Shown here in pieces: positions 22,251-33,100 of a stretch of 64,000 nt of DNA. Made by a program: the position numbers and the translations under genes. Under the pieces are notes generated by a model. That model was not told the DNA's origin. It made no database searches and saw nothing but the letters and a program-made list of their open reading frames with translations. Source of the stretch: Archilochus colubris (taxonomy: Eukaryota > Chordata > Aves > Apodiformes > Trochilidae); contig CM041085.1 of the NCBI GenBank assembly GCA_023079485.1, positions 27,699,121 through 27,763,120 of the forward strand. Direction: 5' to 3'. Numbering within the stretch: the stretch's first letter is position 1; every line of letters begins with the position of its first letter.

Positions 22251-22676
22251 ATGCCCCATGCATCCACTGAGCATCTACACATTAGGAGTACAGCAGCAGA
22301 TGGGATGATTAGCTATGGCTATTTTAGAAAAAATCATGAGCATGATGAGAAATCTCCATGCAAGAAAACAGTATTAAAACCTGAGAAAGTCAGGAACAAA
22401 GAATATTTACAAAGACAGCCAAGTGAAGCTTCCAACATCAATGTTAAATCTGGCACAAGTGAGGTTAACATGAACTCTCCATCCGGAGTTCTCGGGCACA
22501 AAGTTATGAATTCTTGCAAGAAAACTTGCAAGGTTGCCCTTTTTGTCTTGTTTGGTTTGACAATGTGGCAGATGATAAAGAGAGGAAGCATCTCCAAGAC
22601 TCAGATCTCTCCCAGTTCAGATCCCTGTATAGCTGCCTCTGCATGTGCTAACTATCCCACCAAAATCTACTGTTAA
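22251..22676 (+). other. Unassigned 141-codon open frame with C-terminal membrane-like segment
   Basis: The frame begins MPHASTEHLHIRSTAADGMI. It is Lys- and Ser-rich, and near its C-terminus a Lys/Cys cluster precedes the hydrophobic stretch VALFVLFGLTMWQMI. It starts 26 bases after the LTR fragment. I recognise no family. I see no matching splice acceptor that would join it to an upstream exon, although AG dinucleotides are present. Random frames of this length occur in 64 kb, so it may be chance or a decayed host or viral remnant. It does not resemble FAM177B. Confidence 0.2.
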
Positions 22677-25600
22677 GGTGGGATCATTGAAAGCAGGTAA
22701 TATATCAGCTGAACCTGGCCACTGTGAGGAGAGCAATGAAATAGGCTACAGGCTTTCTTCTCTGCAAACTGGCAGATCATTTCATATTGTAGCTGTACAG
22801 GACTGTGTGTAGTGCAATGTCATGGATAAGCATGTCTTTATGTTAAAAAGTAAAGCTTTCTTCTTGTTTCTGTACTGTAGTCCACACTCAATTTGTTAGT
22901 AATTTAAGGTTTATTTTATTTTATTTCAATTTTTTTAGTATTGCTTATCTTACTTTAGAAATGGTTTAATTGGTATGGAATGCAATCGCTATTGAACAAA
23001 GCTGGTACTCTGCTGTTTTTTCCTCCTTTTAATACTTGCTGGCTTTGTCTCAAGAGATTATCACCCAGATTTAAAAGAGTTGACAATTTTTAAAATCGGG
23101 TCATTTTTTTTCAGTCAGATAATACAAATACTATCAGCTAGATTGCTTGGTATCCACCTATTGATCTTTTTCAAAGGACACATTTTACAGTGCTCAGGAA
23201 GGAGCTCTTTGCTTTTGGACATCTAAAAGCAGCCTTAGTGCAAGCAAATAAGGAGTCTGAAGCTAGCAAAACCTGATTATAATACAGCTAGATAACCAGG
23301 GTGCAGTAAGTTAGGTATGTTCTGATTTTAGTGCTACCTACACAGTTAGACCAGTGTAGTAGAAAGCACTTGCAGATGATTCTAATTAATGATGGGCTAT
23401 TTTATCTGGCTTCTGGCCCTAAGAGAGATCACATCATTCTTGACAGGCTTGTCAAATTTATTCTCAAGACTTCTGGTAATGGTTAATGCATTAGCTTGTC
23501 AGGTAATTGATTGTAGAGTTTTTGAATTCTTTTACTAATAGAGTTTTTTATTTCATGTAGGTCATGCTGTCTGCATTTCAAGTTCTTCTATCTGCAAATT
23601 ATCCTTTTGTCTTTCATGACCTTTTCCTGTATTTGACTGTTACCATGCCTCCTCTTAGCTTTTCCATCTGTAGACTAAACACCATCGTCCCTTTCACCTT
23701 TCTGCCTTAGTCTCAGTTCCCCAGATATTTCAAGTTCTTGTTGATGTCCTCAGAACGTAATTTGTCCACATGCTTTTCAAATGTTGTCATGTCCAAAACA
23801 GACCAGAAGCCTCCAGCTGGAACTCACCAGTGGAGTACATATCTGCTACCTAACCAGCTGTGTCCCATCTTGTCTAAGGGCAGAACCCTGAAATTATTTC
23901 CTTACATCCTGTTTTTTTCCCCAAATATTTCTTTTATAGAAATTCTTTTAAATGTTATTATTTTCCATGTTACTCACTTGTTGGCAAATGTATATTTATA
24001 GATATATCTCTTGCATCAACCGATTCACTAATGAAAATACTAAGTGTCAATGTTCAAGGCAGAGCCCTGTTCTGTATGTCCCTCCATGCTGTCAGTGAAA
24101 CATTGGTAATTAATCCCTATATACTCCTTCTCAGAAAAACAACACTAATAAGAAAACTCAGACTTGTGGCTGGCTGGTTTTGAAGCAACATGAAGCTATT
24201 TGCTGCTATTCCATCTTCTCACTTTAAATAAGCTTCTTGCTGCCACTGATTTTTTAAAATAAACATCACATCTCCATAGTGTTATGGCATATGCTTTAAT
24301 CAATCTTTGTTTATTATCATATGATTTTTTAATTATAAATAAAAATTATTGCATTGCAGTTCAACATCAAAAAGCAACTTAAAGTGATACTAGGTATACG
24401 AAAAAGTGTGAATAGCTATATGGAATCTCAGTTCAGCTTTCTGTCCTTATGCAGCATGATAGGCTTTCATTACAAGGTCATGCACCATTTTTTTCCAGTA
24501 CCTATTCTATTTGCATATTTGTATAGAACAGCTACTCATTCAAGAGAGCATGTTCTTTTTTCAATGTATTTCATATATCTGGGCAATCCATCCTCTTTTA
24601 TTTGCTGTGCAACATCAAAATGTAGTACCAAACAGAGACTTGTTTATGTCCTCCTTCTTGACAGGTGACAGGACCTTCTTGAGAGGTGGTGTCAGAAAAT
24701 TATCTGAGTGCTCTCTAAGTACAATTTTTTTACAATACAAGGAGTGAGTCAAGATTGTCAGCACCCAGCTAACTTACTAGTATCCAGCTAGAAATGTCAT
24801 GGGACATTTAGCATGTTATACTGTGGATTGCATTTGTTATTGTATGGCTCTGTAGTGACTACGAAGGGTCAACCTTCCTGTCAAAGGATGACAAGTATTT
24901 TGATTCAGAGCCCTGCAAGCACACATCATGCAGCTATGAGCTGCCAAAATTCATGAAGGGATCATATGGGAGCCGTGAGGCAGAGGCTGCCACTGTGTCT
25001 AACTCTGTGTCACCCTTTGGCAGCCCTTGTTATAAAACCATCTGTTCTTCCTCTCATTCCTCAGTCTTCTGTTTCATTCACATCTTTCAAGCTCTCCATG
25101 GTCAAGGCTGGGTTTCTACAAACAAGAGCTTTCCTTGACCTGCAGCCCTGATCAGCTCCAAAGGCACTGCTCTGAAGTTCCCCCTCTCCAACTGATAAGG
25201 AGGAATGAGTCAAAGGGAGAAAATTGTCTAAGATCACAGTATATACCACTCCTTTTCCATTATTCATCATAAGGAGGTGAGTTAATGAAAAAATGTAATA
25301 CCTCCCAAGTATGTGTCCTAACTTTGAACTACTGGCTCTGACACTCAGCTTTCTTTTAACTAAGTTAATTTTAAAATAGCCTTTTCAAAAACTCTAAGCA
25401 TGCTGGGGGAAAAAAAAAAAAAGTAACTCTGTGGCTGGCCCTATGTCCCTTTCACACACAAATCTTCTCTATGGCTTACGTATTTGGATCCTGAACAAAT
25501 GTTCAGAGGGACAGCAAAAGCTGAACCAGGGAAATCTCTGTCAAATCTCAAGACTCTGAAATGCTCTGGTTCATCTGTGATTTACAGCAGTGATGTAAAC

Positions 25601-26240
25601 AGGATTTGTTTTAATATGGACTAGAGGGACAACATTGTACTCCTGCTCATGTTTTCCAATATTTGGGAGTCTTTTTTATTCTCAGGTGGGAAAAATACCT
25701 CTGTGATGCCAACAATTTATCAGCAATTGGGAATAAAGTTTTTGTTAAGTGTCAGTAACCTTTGTTACTGTATTGCACTGTGACCTACAGTTAGGTATAT
25801 CAACTAGTAGGCAGCATGTAAGTTGGTTTGGAACTAAATCTATTGCAGTTTTATGAAACCCAGTTGAGCATCTGCAATTGGGCTGGTATAAATTAAGGGA
25901 GAGCACAGTGCAAATGTAGAGAGTATGAAGGGACCAGTGAAAGAGGAGGAACTGAGGCAATAAGGGAAAAGTGTGCCCATAATAACTGCTGCTGAGAATG
26001 TTGTCTCAGAACACTGACAGCAGGACTGTGTTGGCCAAGTTTTACTCCAGGTGATGACTGTCAGTTTGCTGTATGCAGGGAAGAGCTGCGCCTGAAAAGG
26101 TGGGGCCTGAAAGTAGTTACAAGGAGTCAATTTTCTTCTGCAACCACCTGTATATAAAACATGTCAGTTCCATTTCTTACGCTTTATACAAAGCAAGGCA
26201 GATACATGTAAGGAGGTGGAAGTTTCAACTGTTCTGAGAT
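22677..26240. other. Intergenic DNA, nothing recognised
   Basis: AT-rich sequence between the unassigned frame and a CR1 copy. Short open frames lack splice context or similarity. A 12-base A run lies at about 25410-25422. Confidence 0.5.
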
Positions 26241-26242
26241 AG

Positions 26243-26727
26243 TAATCATAGAATCATAGAATTGGCTGGGTTGGAAGGGACCTCAGAGATCATCAAGTCT
26301 GACCCCTGAGCCACCGTTGCAGTTGCTAGACCATGGCACTGAGTGCCACATCCAGTCTCTTTTTAAATATCTCCAGGGATGGAGAATCCACTACTTCCCT
26401 GGGCAGCCCATTCCAATGTCTGATCACCCTCTCCATAAAGAAGTTCTTTCCAATATCCAACCTAAACCTCTCCTGGCACAACTTGAGACCATGTCCTCTT
26501 GTCTTGCTGAGAGTTGCCTGGGAAAAGAGCCCAACCCCCACCTGGCTACACCCTCCTTTCAGGGAGTTGTAGAGAGCAACGAGGTCTCCTCTGAGCCTCC
26601 TCTTCTTCAGGCTGAACAGCCCCAGCTCCCTCAGCCTCTCCTCACAGGATCTGTGCTTGAGTCATTTCACCAGCCTGGTTGCCCTCCTTTGGACCTGCTC
26701 CAGGACCCTGATATCCTTCCTAAATGA
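26243..26727 (-). mobile_element. CR1 LINE 3' end, minus orientation
   Basis: This second 5'-truncated CR1 has the tail AATCATAGAATCATAGAATT at its left edge and the conserved 3'UTR beside it. On the minus strand it carries the C-terminal reverse-transcriptase motifs ([14 protein letters not shown]). It is closely similar to the copy at 13996-14505, with scattered differences and small indels that break the frame. Confidence 0.95.
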
Positions 26728-27442
26728 GGTCATGTAATGAATTAATCCAAGGTGAATTTGTTTAATGGGAACATTGTCTGGCAGAAATTTTTTAAATGGG
26801 AGTAAGTGAGGTATGGCTATCCTAGAAATGCTGGCCAGGCCTTCAGAAAAGTTGTAAAGGCTTGATTATGGATTATGAAGGAGGCTTCTCCAGCAAAGAG
26901 AAGATTTTCCCTATGCACATTCATTGCTGTCTGTGGCATTCTGCTGATCCTTTATGTTCACATGTGTGATTACATAATTTTCTTCCATCATCTAAAATGC
27001 CTGTTGCAAAAAGCCTTTTAGTAGAGGAGGATGTTCCAAGTATTATTTGTCTTCTGTGTGTTTCCTTTCCAGCTGGACCAGTTCAGAGGACAATGACTCC
27101 AATACTTTAAAGAGCTTATGCAGAACCATTGTATTAAATTCTGTATTCATATTCCTTTTATTTGTATTTGTATTTTATTGTATTTGCTACTCAGGATTTA
27201 TAACTTAATTAAGAACCTTGGGGTTTTTTTGGTGTTCACTATTTTCTGAAGAAACCTAGTTACAGAGAACAGTGTAGCAAGGAGTAAATGACAGACATAT
27301 TTACCTGTTTGTTACTGATTTGAAATAATGTAAGAATTATATGTCAGAACTTCATGCCATAAAATATGAATGGACATAGATCTATATTTTGCATATAGGA
27401 ATATTTTATTAATTTTATTAATTTACAAAGATATCTTTGTAC

Positions 27443-27460
27443 CCCAGTGCCATCTATCAA
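27443..27460 (-). promoter_or_regulatory. CTCF-like motif (minus strand)
   Basis: The reverse complement reads TTGATAGATGGCACTGGG, matching the TAGATGGCA core of the CTCF motif. With the plus-strand motif 80 bases away it forms a divergent pair. Confidence 0.45.
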
Positions 27461-27536
27461 ATTCCAAAACGTGTAAATTATGGCAAATCGATTGGATGAG
27501 AAATTCCCCCAGTTACAGTACCTCTATCCACGCGTG

Positions 27537-27552
27537 AACACTAGATGGCACT
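27537..27552 (+). promoter_or_regulatory. CTCF-like motif (plus strand)
   Basis: AACACTAGATGGCACT matches the CTCF core (CACTAGATGGCA). It sits in a locally CpG-bearing stretch (CCACGCGTG just upstream, GGCGCTGTAGCG just downstream) that contrasts with the AT-rich surroundings. Confidence 0.55.
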
Positions 27553-28743
27553 AACACACAGGCGCTGTAGCGTGGGAAGACACAGGTTTAAATTTCTCGA
27601 GGTTGGTGTACTTCAGTGGAGCACCACTGAAGCATAAACCGATGTCCTGTAGGTATATTTTGTGAAAAGTGTAAGGTTGTCACTGGAATTACATAAGTAA
27701 ATGACATGACTGAGCAGTCACTTGAGCTGATATAAGAAATCAGCACTATTAGAGATCAAGTGGCAGAATATTATATTAAGCGACAAGGCCTGGCAAGAAA
27801 GTCCCTCTGCAGCCAGAGGGGCTACAGCTTTCCCCCTTCCACTTGTTCATGCTGCTTTGCAGAAAGGATATCTCTAAAATTCATTTCCTCTCTCCCCATT
27901 CACAGCTGTGATCCGTGGGTGCAGCTGTAGTGCCAGAGCTGACCAGAGGTAAAAACATCAACTTCCACAGCATTTAATGCTCTTCTTCTTCTGTCTGAAC
28001 AAACACAAACTCTCAGGCTGATACAGGTGACACACCACTGGCATTTAGGATAATTCTGAGTCAGAAGTCAAGATTATAACAAGCCTTTAATAAAAAACAT
28101 ATTGAGGGAACTCCAGAAGAATGAAGAGGAAGAGACTTGGGCTGCAAATGCAGGCTCTCAAACTCCCTGACCCAGGGTGATTCATGTACTTCAGAAGGAC
28201 TTTTAGAGAGCCAGTTACTCTCGTGATGGAATGAAAGTGTAATAGCCTGTGCTGTGCAAAAGGATCACTGCAGATTATCCAGTCTATTATTCTGGTTTTT
28301 AAAATTATGAAGAAATACTTGTATTCCAACTGCAAAAGCAAGTGCTCAGAGGTTAGGAAAATCAGTATCTCTGATTAACTATGTTTCAGCATATTCTGTG
28401 CACTATATAAAGCAAGGATCCTTTGAGACAAAATGGTGGGAATTCATGTAGTTAAAAAATAAAGCCCATGCACAAGATAGCACAATTGTGGCTGCAACAA
28501 GCTTTTCAGCACGTGATTTACTCATGTAAATTCTTTTCTAGATGTAATTTTATATACAATATGAAAAAAAAAAAAATTAAAAGGTCAAGGATGGTCTGTT
28601 GCTTGCACAGGAATGCTGAGGGGCTCACTGAAAGGGACAGAAAAGGGCTTTGTGGGACAGAACTGTCCCACGGCCACTGTGGCCCCACGTGAGTCCATCT
28701 GCCAGAGCGCGGGTGAAGCTGAGAAGAGAGCCTGGGTCCTTCT

Positions 28744-28971
28744 CTCATCCCTGTGCTCCTTCCTCCCCTCCGGGCTCTTCCCTCATCCCTGTGCTCCTTT
28801 CTCCTGTCCTGGCCCCTCCCTCATCCCTGTGCTCCCTCCTCCCCTCCGGGCTCTTCCCTCATCCCTGTGCTCCTTTCTCCTGTCCTGGCCCTTCCCTCAT
28901 TCCTGTGCTCCTTCCTCCCCTCCGGGCTCTTCCCTCATCCCTATGCTCCTTTCTCCTATCCGGGCCCTTCC
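28744..28971. repeat. 38-bp minisatellite with 76-bp higher-order (A-B) structure
   Basis: Six tandem 38-bp units start at 28744, 28782, 28820, 28858, 28896 and 28934. Odd units carry CTCCTTCCTCCCCTCCGGGC (with one T/C variant) and even units carry CTCCTTTCTCCTGTCCTGGC (last unit TATCCGG). The array is therefore three copies of a 76-bp dimer. The plus strand is almost pure pyrimidine and contains no stop in any frame, which explains three long overlapping Pro/Ser/Leu-rich frames here. It ends about 270 bases before the second CpG island. Confidence 0.95.
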
Positions 28972-29239
28972 GCTGGGTTTCCCCGTAGTGCCAGAGACGC
29001 TGTGTGACCGCCTCAAGTTACGGGGCGGCTGCTGAAATAGCAGGTTTAGTTTCTTTACTTAATCCCTCCAGGTAAAAAAATTCAGATTTTTTTTGCGGGT
29101 GGCATTACGCTCATTTTATTTCTCTTACTGTAATTTTCTCACATTGACGCGAATCGCTTCAACCCCACATCCAACTTTCTCTGTTTAGATCTCTTCTTAA
29201 AACTATCGGAATGATGCTGTCAATACGAGAATTTCAGAA

Positions 29240-30078
29240 AAACTCAGTTAGCAGCACCTCCCCAACACACTCTCCCGCGCTCACGGAGACCTGAGCCCGA
29301 GCCCCGAGGTGGGGGGGATTGGATCGGGAACTGGACTTCGGGAGAGCTCCGTCCGCCCCACGCCTTCTGCTGGGCGCCGCACTCAAGATGGCGCCTCCCC
29401 CGCCTCCCTCTCCATCCCCGCCCTCCTGGTGGTGACTTCCGGAGGGAGAGGGCGTCCGTCCCATGGTAACTGCGCCACGGTGGAGACGCTGCCGTAGCCG
29501 GGGCTGCTCGTTTCCTTCCGCCACCCGGGCCATAACCACGGGCAGCAGCCTCCCGGGCCCTGCCGCCGGCAGTCGCTAGGTACGTGCCGCCGCCTGGAGC
29601 GCCAGCGGCTTTTCTCGACCGCCCGCCCCCGGTCGTGAGGTGAGAGAACCCTGCCGGGGCGGGCGGGCCCCGCGGGGCAGTTTCTCCGCGCCGCTGAGGT
29701 GTGCGGGCCCCGCGGCGGGAGGGTGGTACCGGCCGCGTCAAAGCGCCGCCGGCTCCGGCGGGTACCCCTCAGCCCTGCGCGGGCGGCGGCGGGGCCCCTC
29801 GGTGCGGGGCGGCAGGCAACCCTCCCGCCGGGCTGGGTGCCAGGACGGCTCCCCGAGTCTCCAAGCCCTCAGGGGCGGCGGGTGCGGCGCGGGCTCCCCG
29901 TCCCGTGTGAGCGGCGCCTTCCCCCGCCAGTGCCCTTGAGTAGGTCGGGCTGGCGGCTCGGGGGAGGTGGCGGTGCCCCCCATCTCCTCTAGCTGCTCAG
30001 TGGAGGGAGTGAACCCTCTGACCGGAGCAGCGATACTGAGGGTGGGCGGGCCCGGCGCTGGGGGCAGGTGGGGGGCGT

Positions 30079-30080
<2 letters not shown>
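29240..30080 (+). promoter_or_regulatory. DISP1: CpG island, putative DISP1 promoter
   Basis: This GC- and CpG-rich block is followed by plus-strand donors at 29579/29580 (CTAG|GTACGT) and 29639/29640 (GAG|GTGAGA), indicating rightward transcription. An AAGATGGCGCC motif (YY1-type, usually just downstream of TATA-less start sites) is at 29385-29395 and an ETS site ACTTCCGG at 29435-29442. The gene downstream of AIDA-BROX in vertebrates is DISP1, in this orientation, with a large first intron. That synteny is the only reason for the name; no DISP1 protein sequence is visible here. Confidence 0.6.
29370..29579 (+). other. DISP1: Putative DISP1 5' non-coding exon
   Basis: This is the segment between the likely start region at the YY1-type motif and the donor CTAG|GTACGT; a longer form could end at 29639. 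It contains two upstream ATGs. The one at 29388 opens a 15-codon frame. The one at 29463 opens a 38-codon frame whose TAG is the last three bases before the donor. Start-site position and exon length are estimates. Confidence 0.4.
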
Positions 30081-30113
<33 letters not shown>

Positions 30114-30170
30114 CTGTCTGTATGTGTGCATATATATCTGTCTGTGTGTGTGTGTGCGCGTCTGCCTGTG
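30079..30170. repeat. (TG)n with TA/CTGT-interrupted microsatellite
   Basis: About 13 TG units are followed by TATATATA, CTGTCTGT and a second TG block ending TGTGCGCG. The alternating purine-pyrimidine composition favours Z-DNA. It sits at the downstream edge of the CpG island, in presumed DISP1 intron 1. Confidence 0.95.
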
Positions 30171-30174
30171 TGCA

Positions 30175-33100
30175 CCCTGGGCCCCCGTACCTGGTGTTAT
30201 GGCGGCCCCTGCCCCGGGGCGGAGGTGTTCAGGCTGTCATAGTTGCCCTTTTTCAGCCGCTGGGCAACCTGCGATGCCCTTGTGTCTTCTGAAGCTTGTC
30301 TTAAAACATGATGTAAAAATGAACTAATTGTTTCCCGTTCACTTCTGGGTTTCTGTGTTTTAGTTAAGATGGTCAGGGAGCCTAACTTTTTTTGTTCATT
30401 ATGGACTTAAGTTTGATTACCCTTTCCTGTGCTTTTGTTCTTTGTTCAGATGTACTCTGCTTGTAGCTGCCTAGTTTATTTGTTAGGAACAGAGACTCTG
30501 CACAGAAATAAGGTTTGCAGGCACCGCTTTACCAAAGGGTACTCAACATGGCACCCTTTGTCCTGGAGCAGCTAAGATCCCGTAACTCCTGACTTATGTC
30601 TGCACAACTGCTGTTCTGATAAGCTGTTCTAGTGTTGCTTCCAGCGGAGGTGGCAAACGCTGGAGGTGTACTGGAGAGAGCTCTAAGGCTCCGTCCAGAA
30701 ATATATATGTTGTGTGCTTATGTGCCCAAGCCTCTTCAGTTTGTGGATCCAGTGCAAATAAGCAGTTTATCGTGTTATCAGTGACGGCATCTGCAGCCAT
30801 CACTGTGCTCTGCTTACAGAATGGGTTAGCTCCCACATGCTCCCAGTTTAGGTCACCTGGTGGTTTCTTTCCATCTTTCTCGTAGTAGAGGAGGAGATGG
30901 TATTACAAGTTTAATTGAAAACACTCCTATGAGTAAGGCAATAGGACATCCCATCTGTTTTTTGCAGCCTCTGGATATGATTGAAAAATATGCTTTTAAA
31001 GAATGGTTCATGTTGTATGTCAGCAAATGACAGCCATCTCTTTTCAGAAGAGGGATGAAGACTTATAGTTCATGTATCTGTAATGTGTATTTAAATGAAA
31101 AAAAAATGGTGCGATCAGACTTGCAGGTAGCTTGTTATAGAATATCTGACTTAAACCTGTAAAATAGTAACCAATAGTTAGGAAAAGGCACACAAATTGT
31201 CAGTGGGCTTATACGTGCTCAACTTCAGAGGGGTTGACTGGTGGAACTGTAGGTGTGAGAAAGCAGCTGGGACAGATACTGCCTGGGTGGAATGGAGGAT
31301 TTCCTAATTGGTAAAGGCATAAGAGCCTAAAGCAAGCAGCTTGCAGTGATGGAGGTGGAAAAGATTAATTGGGACCTGATACTGTAGTGTTGCAAAATAT
31401 GGAAGACTGCATTAGGATCTGAGACTTGGTTGCATAACACAGGAGGGTGGGTGTTTTGTTGTTTTGTTTTCTCCCCCACACACCCTTTTTTGGGGGGTAT
31501 TGTGTGTCAGTGTTGGGTTTTTCCATGTGAAGAGTGGTACCTTTGGCTCCCTTTGATTGCCTACCCTTGCTCAGTAATGCAGGAGAGGCATGACTTCAGG
31601 ATGAAGCATGTTCTCTATATTTTAGCAGCATTGCTAAACAACATTGCTGATACAGTAGGGTTTTACCCTTCAAATGATTTTTTTTCTTACTCCTTTCCAA
31701 ATCTACTACCATTGCAGATTCCCAGCTCTTGGGGAATGCCATCTGGAGCTATTTTTGACTGATCAGAGAATTACTGTAACAGGAACAAAAGACATTGGTG
31801 GGGGGAGCAGTCCCAAGGGGTGTTGAGAAGAAAGAAATGGAATTCAGATTAGTAGCCTCCAAAAAACCTTGCTGTAGAAGAGGTGAAAAATAAGACTATA
31901 AAATAACAAAGGTAAAAAGAACACGTGAAAACACTTGGTTCTTGTAATGTTGCTGCTTCCCATGAGGAGGCATTTGAATGGCTTTCATAGTAATGTTTCT
32001 CATATGTTGAGCATAGATTTGAGCAGTAAGCTTTTCCTCTAAACTTTTAACAGAGATGGTTGATTTATTAGCTTTGACAGAAGTATAGAATTACTTTCAA
32101 ACTTTGAAATATATAATAAGCATTTCAGATAATTAGCAAGCCTACAGCTATCTTTCTTTAAACTCAACAATGGCATTAATTTGGTTTGGTAACTATGGCT
32201 ATTTTCTTGTTCAGCAACCATATGGTATTTCTGAGTTTAGTGTGACTTCCTGTGAGCAGTTTTTACAAAGTCAGCTAGGCTTAGGTGTGAAGTGCAGCAA
32301 AAATTAAAGTGCTATGGGAAGGTGTGGAAATGTTCTTATATTAAAAAAAAAAAAAAGTAATTTTTCTGCCCTAAAAAAGCAGGTTGCTTTCACTTTGGTG
32401 TAAAAGTGGATTGTAGCCTCTAAATCATACACTCAGTGAGCCCGTAATGCTAAAATAGGCAAAACTTTGCAATTTTGACACTGATTCTTACAAATAACTA
32501 CTAACAGTTCAATTACTTTTTTATTGTAAGCAAAATATTTTCTAGCTTTGCTGTAAAGATGAGATGCCTGTTACAGAAACTTACCCTCTTTAAGGGGGTC
32601 TCTTCTTCAGGTGTGATGCAGTAATGTTGGTGCATGTATCTTGACATGAATAGAACAGCCACATGAAATTTCTGTCTGAATTCTGATTTTTGAGGCTTGC
32701 AGTAATCCAAGTGTGAATTACATTTGTAGCATAATTTTCAGAACATCAAACCTTGCAAGCCAAGAGCTTTTGAGAAATGTTCTGGGTATCAAGGAGCACA
32801 CTTTTCAGCTGAGCTGGTGAAAGCTGGCATAGCAGAAAGGATTCTTTGGCTGGGAAGCCAAGATGCTTGTGAAGCAATTTTATTACGTTGGAAAAAGTGT
32901 GTTTGTTCTTTTGGGGTTGTTTTTTTGTTGTTGTTGTTTTTTAGCTACCCTTTACTTTCTGCTTATTAGTAGCAGTTTAAATTTTTCCATGGGAGATTCT
33001 CCAGCATATAATATTAACAGACAATCTGGCTGGAAGAGTTGTGGGAAAGGAGAACTGGTGTAGGTGGTGGACCAGGAAGGAAAAGATCTAAAAGTGGAAG

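Larger units (their letters stand above)
26728..28743. other. Intergenic DNA upstream of the second CpG island
   Basis: No gene seen. It contains two CTCF-like motifs at about 27445-27552 and a 13-base A run at 28564-28576. Confidence 0.5.

Noticed and set aside
26317..26727. 136-codon plus-strand frame
   Set aside because: It is the antisense of the CR1 copy.
28613..29035. Three overlapping plus-strand frames rich in Pro, Ser and Leu
   Set aside because: They are the translation of the stop-free 38-bp minisatellite. All three frames are open, which is a property of the repeat.
29234..30175. Long frames on both strands over the second CpG island and the TG repeat
   Set aside because: GC-rich and microsatellite composition; no domains and no consistent splice structure.
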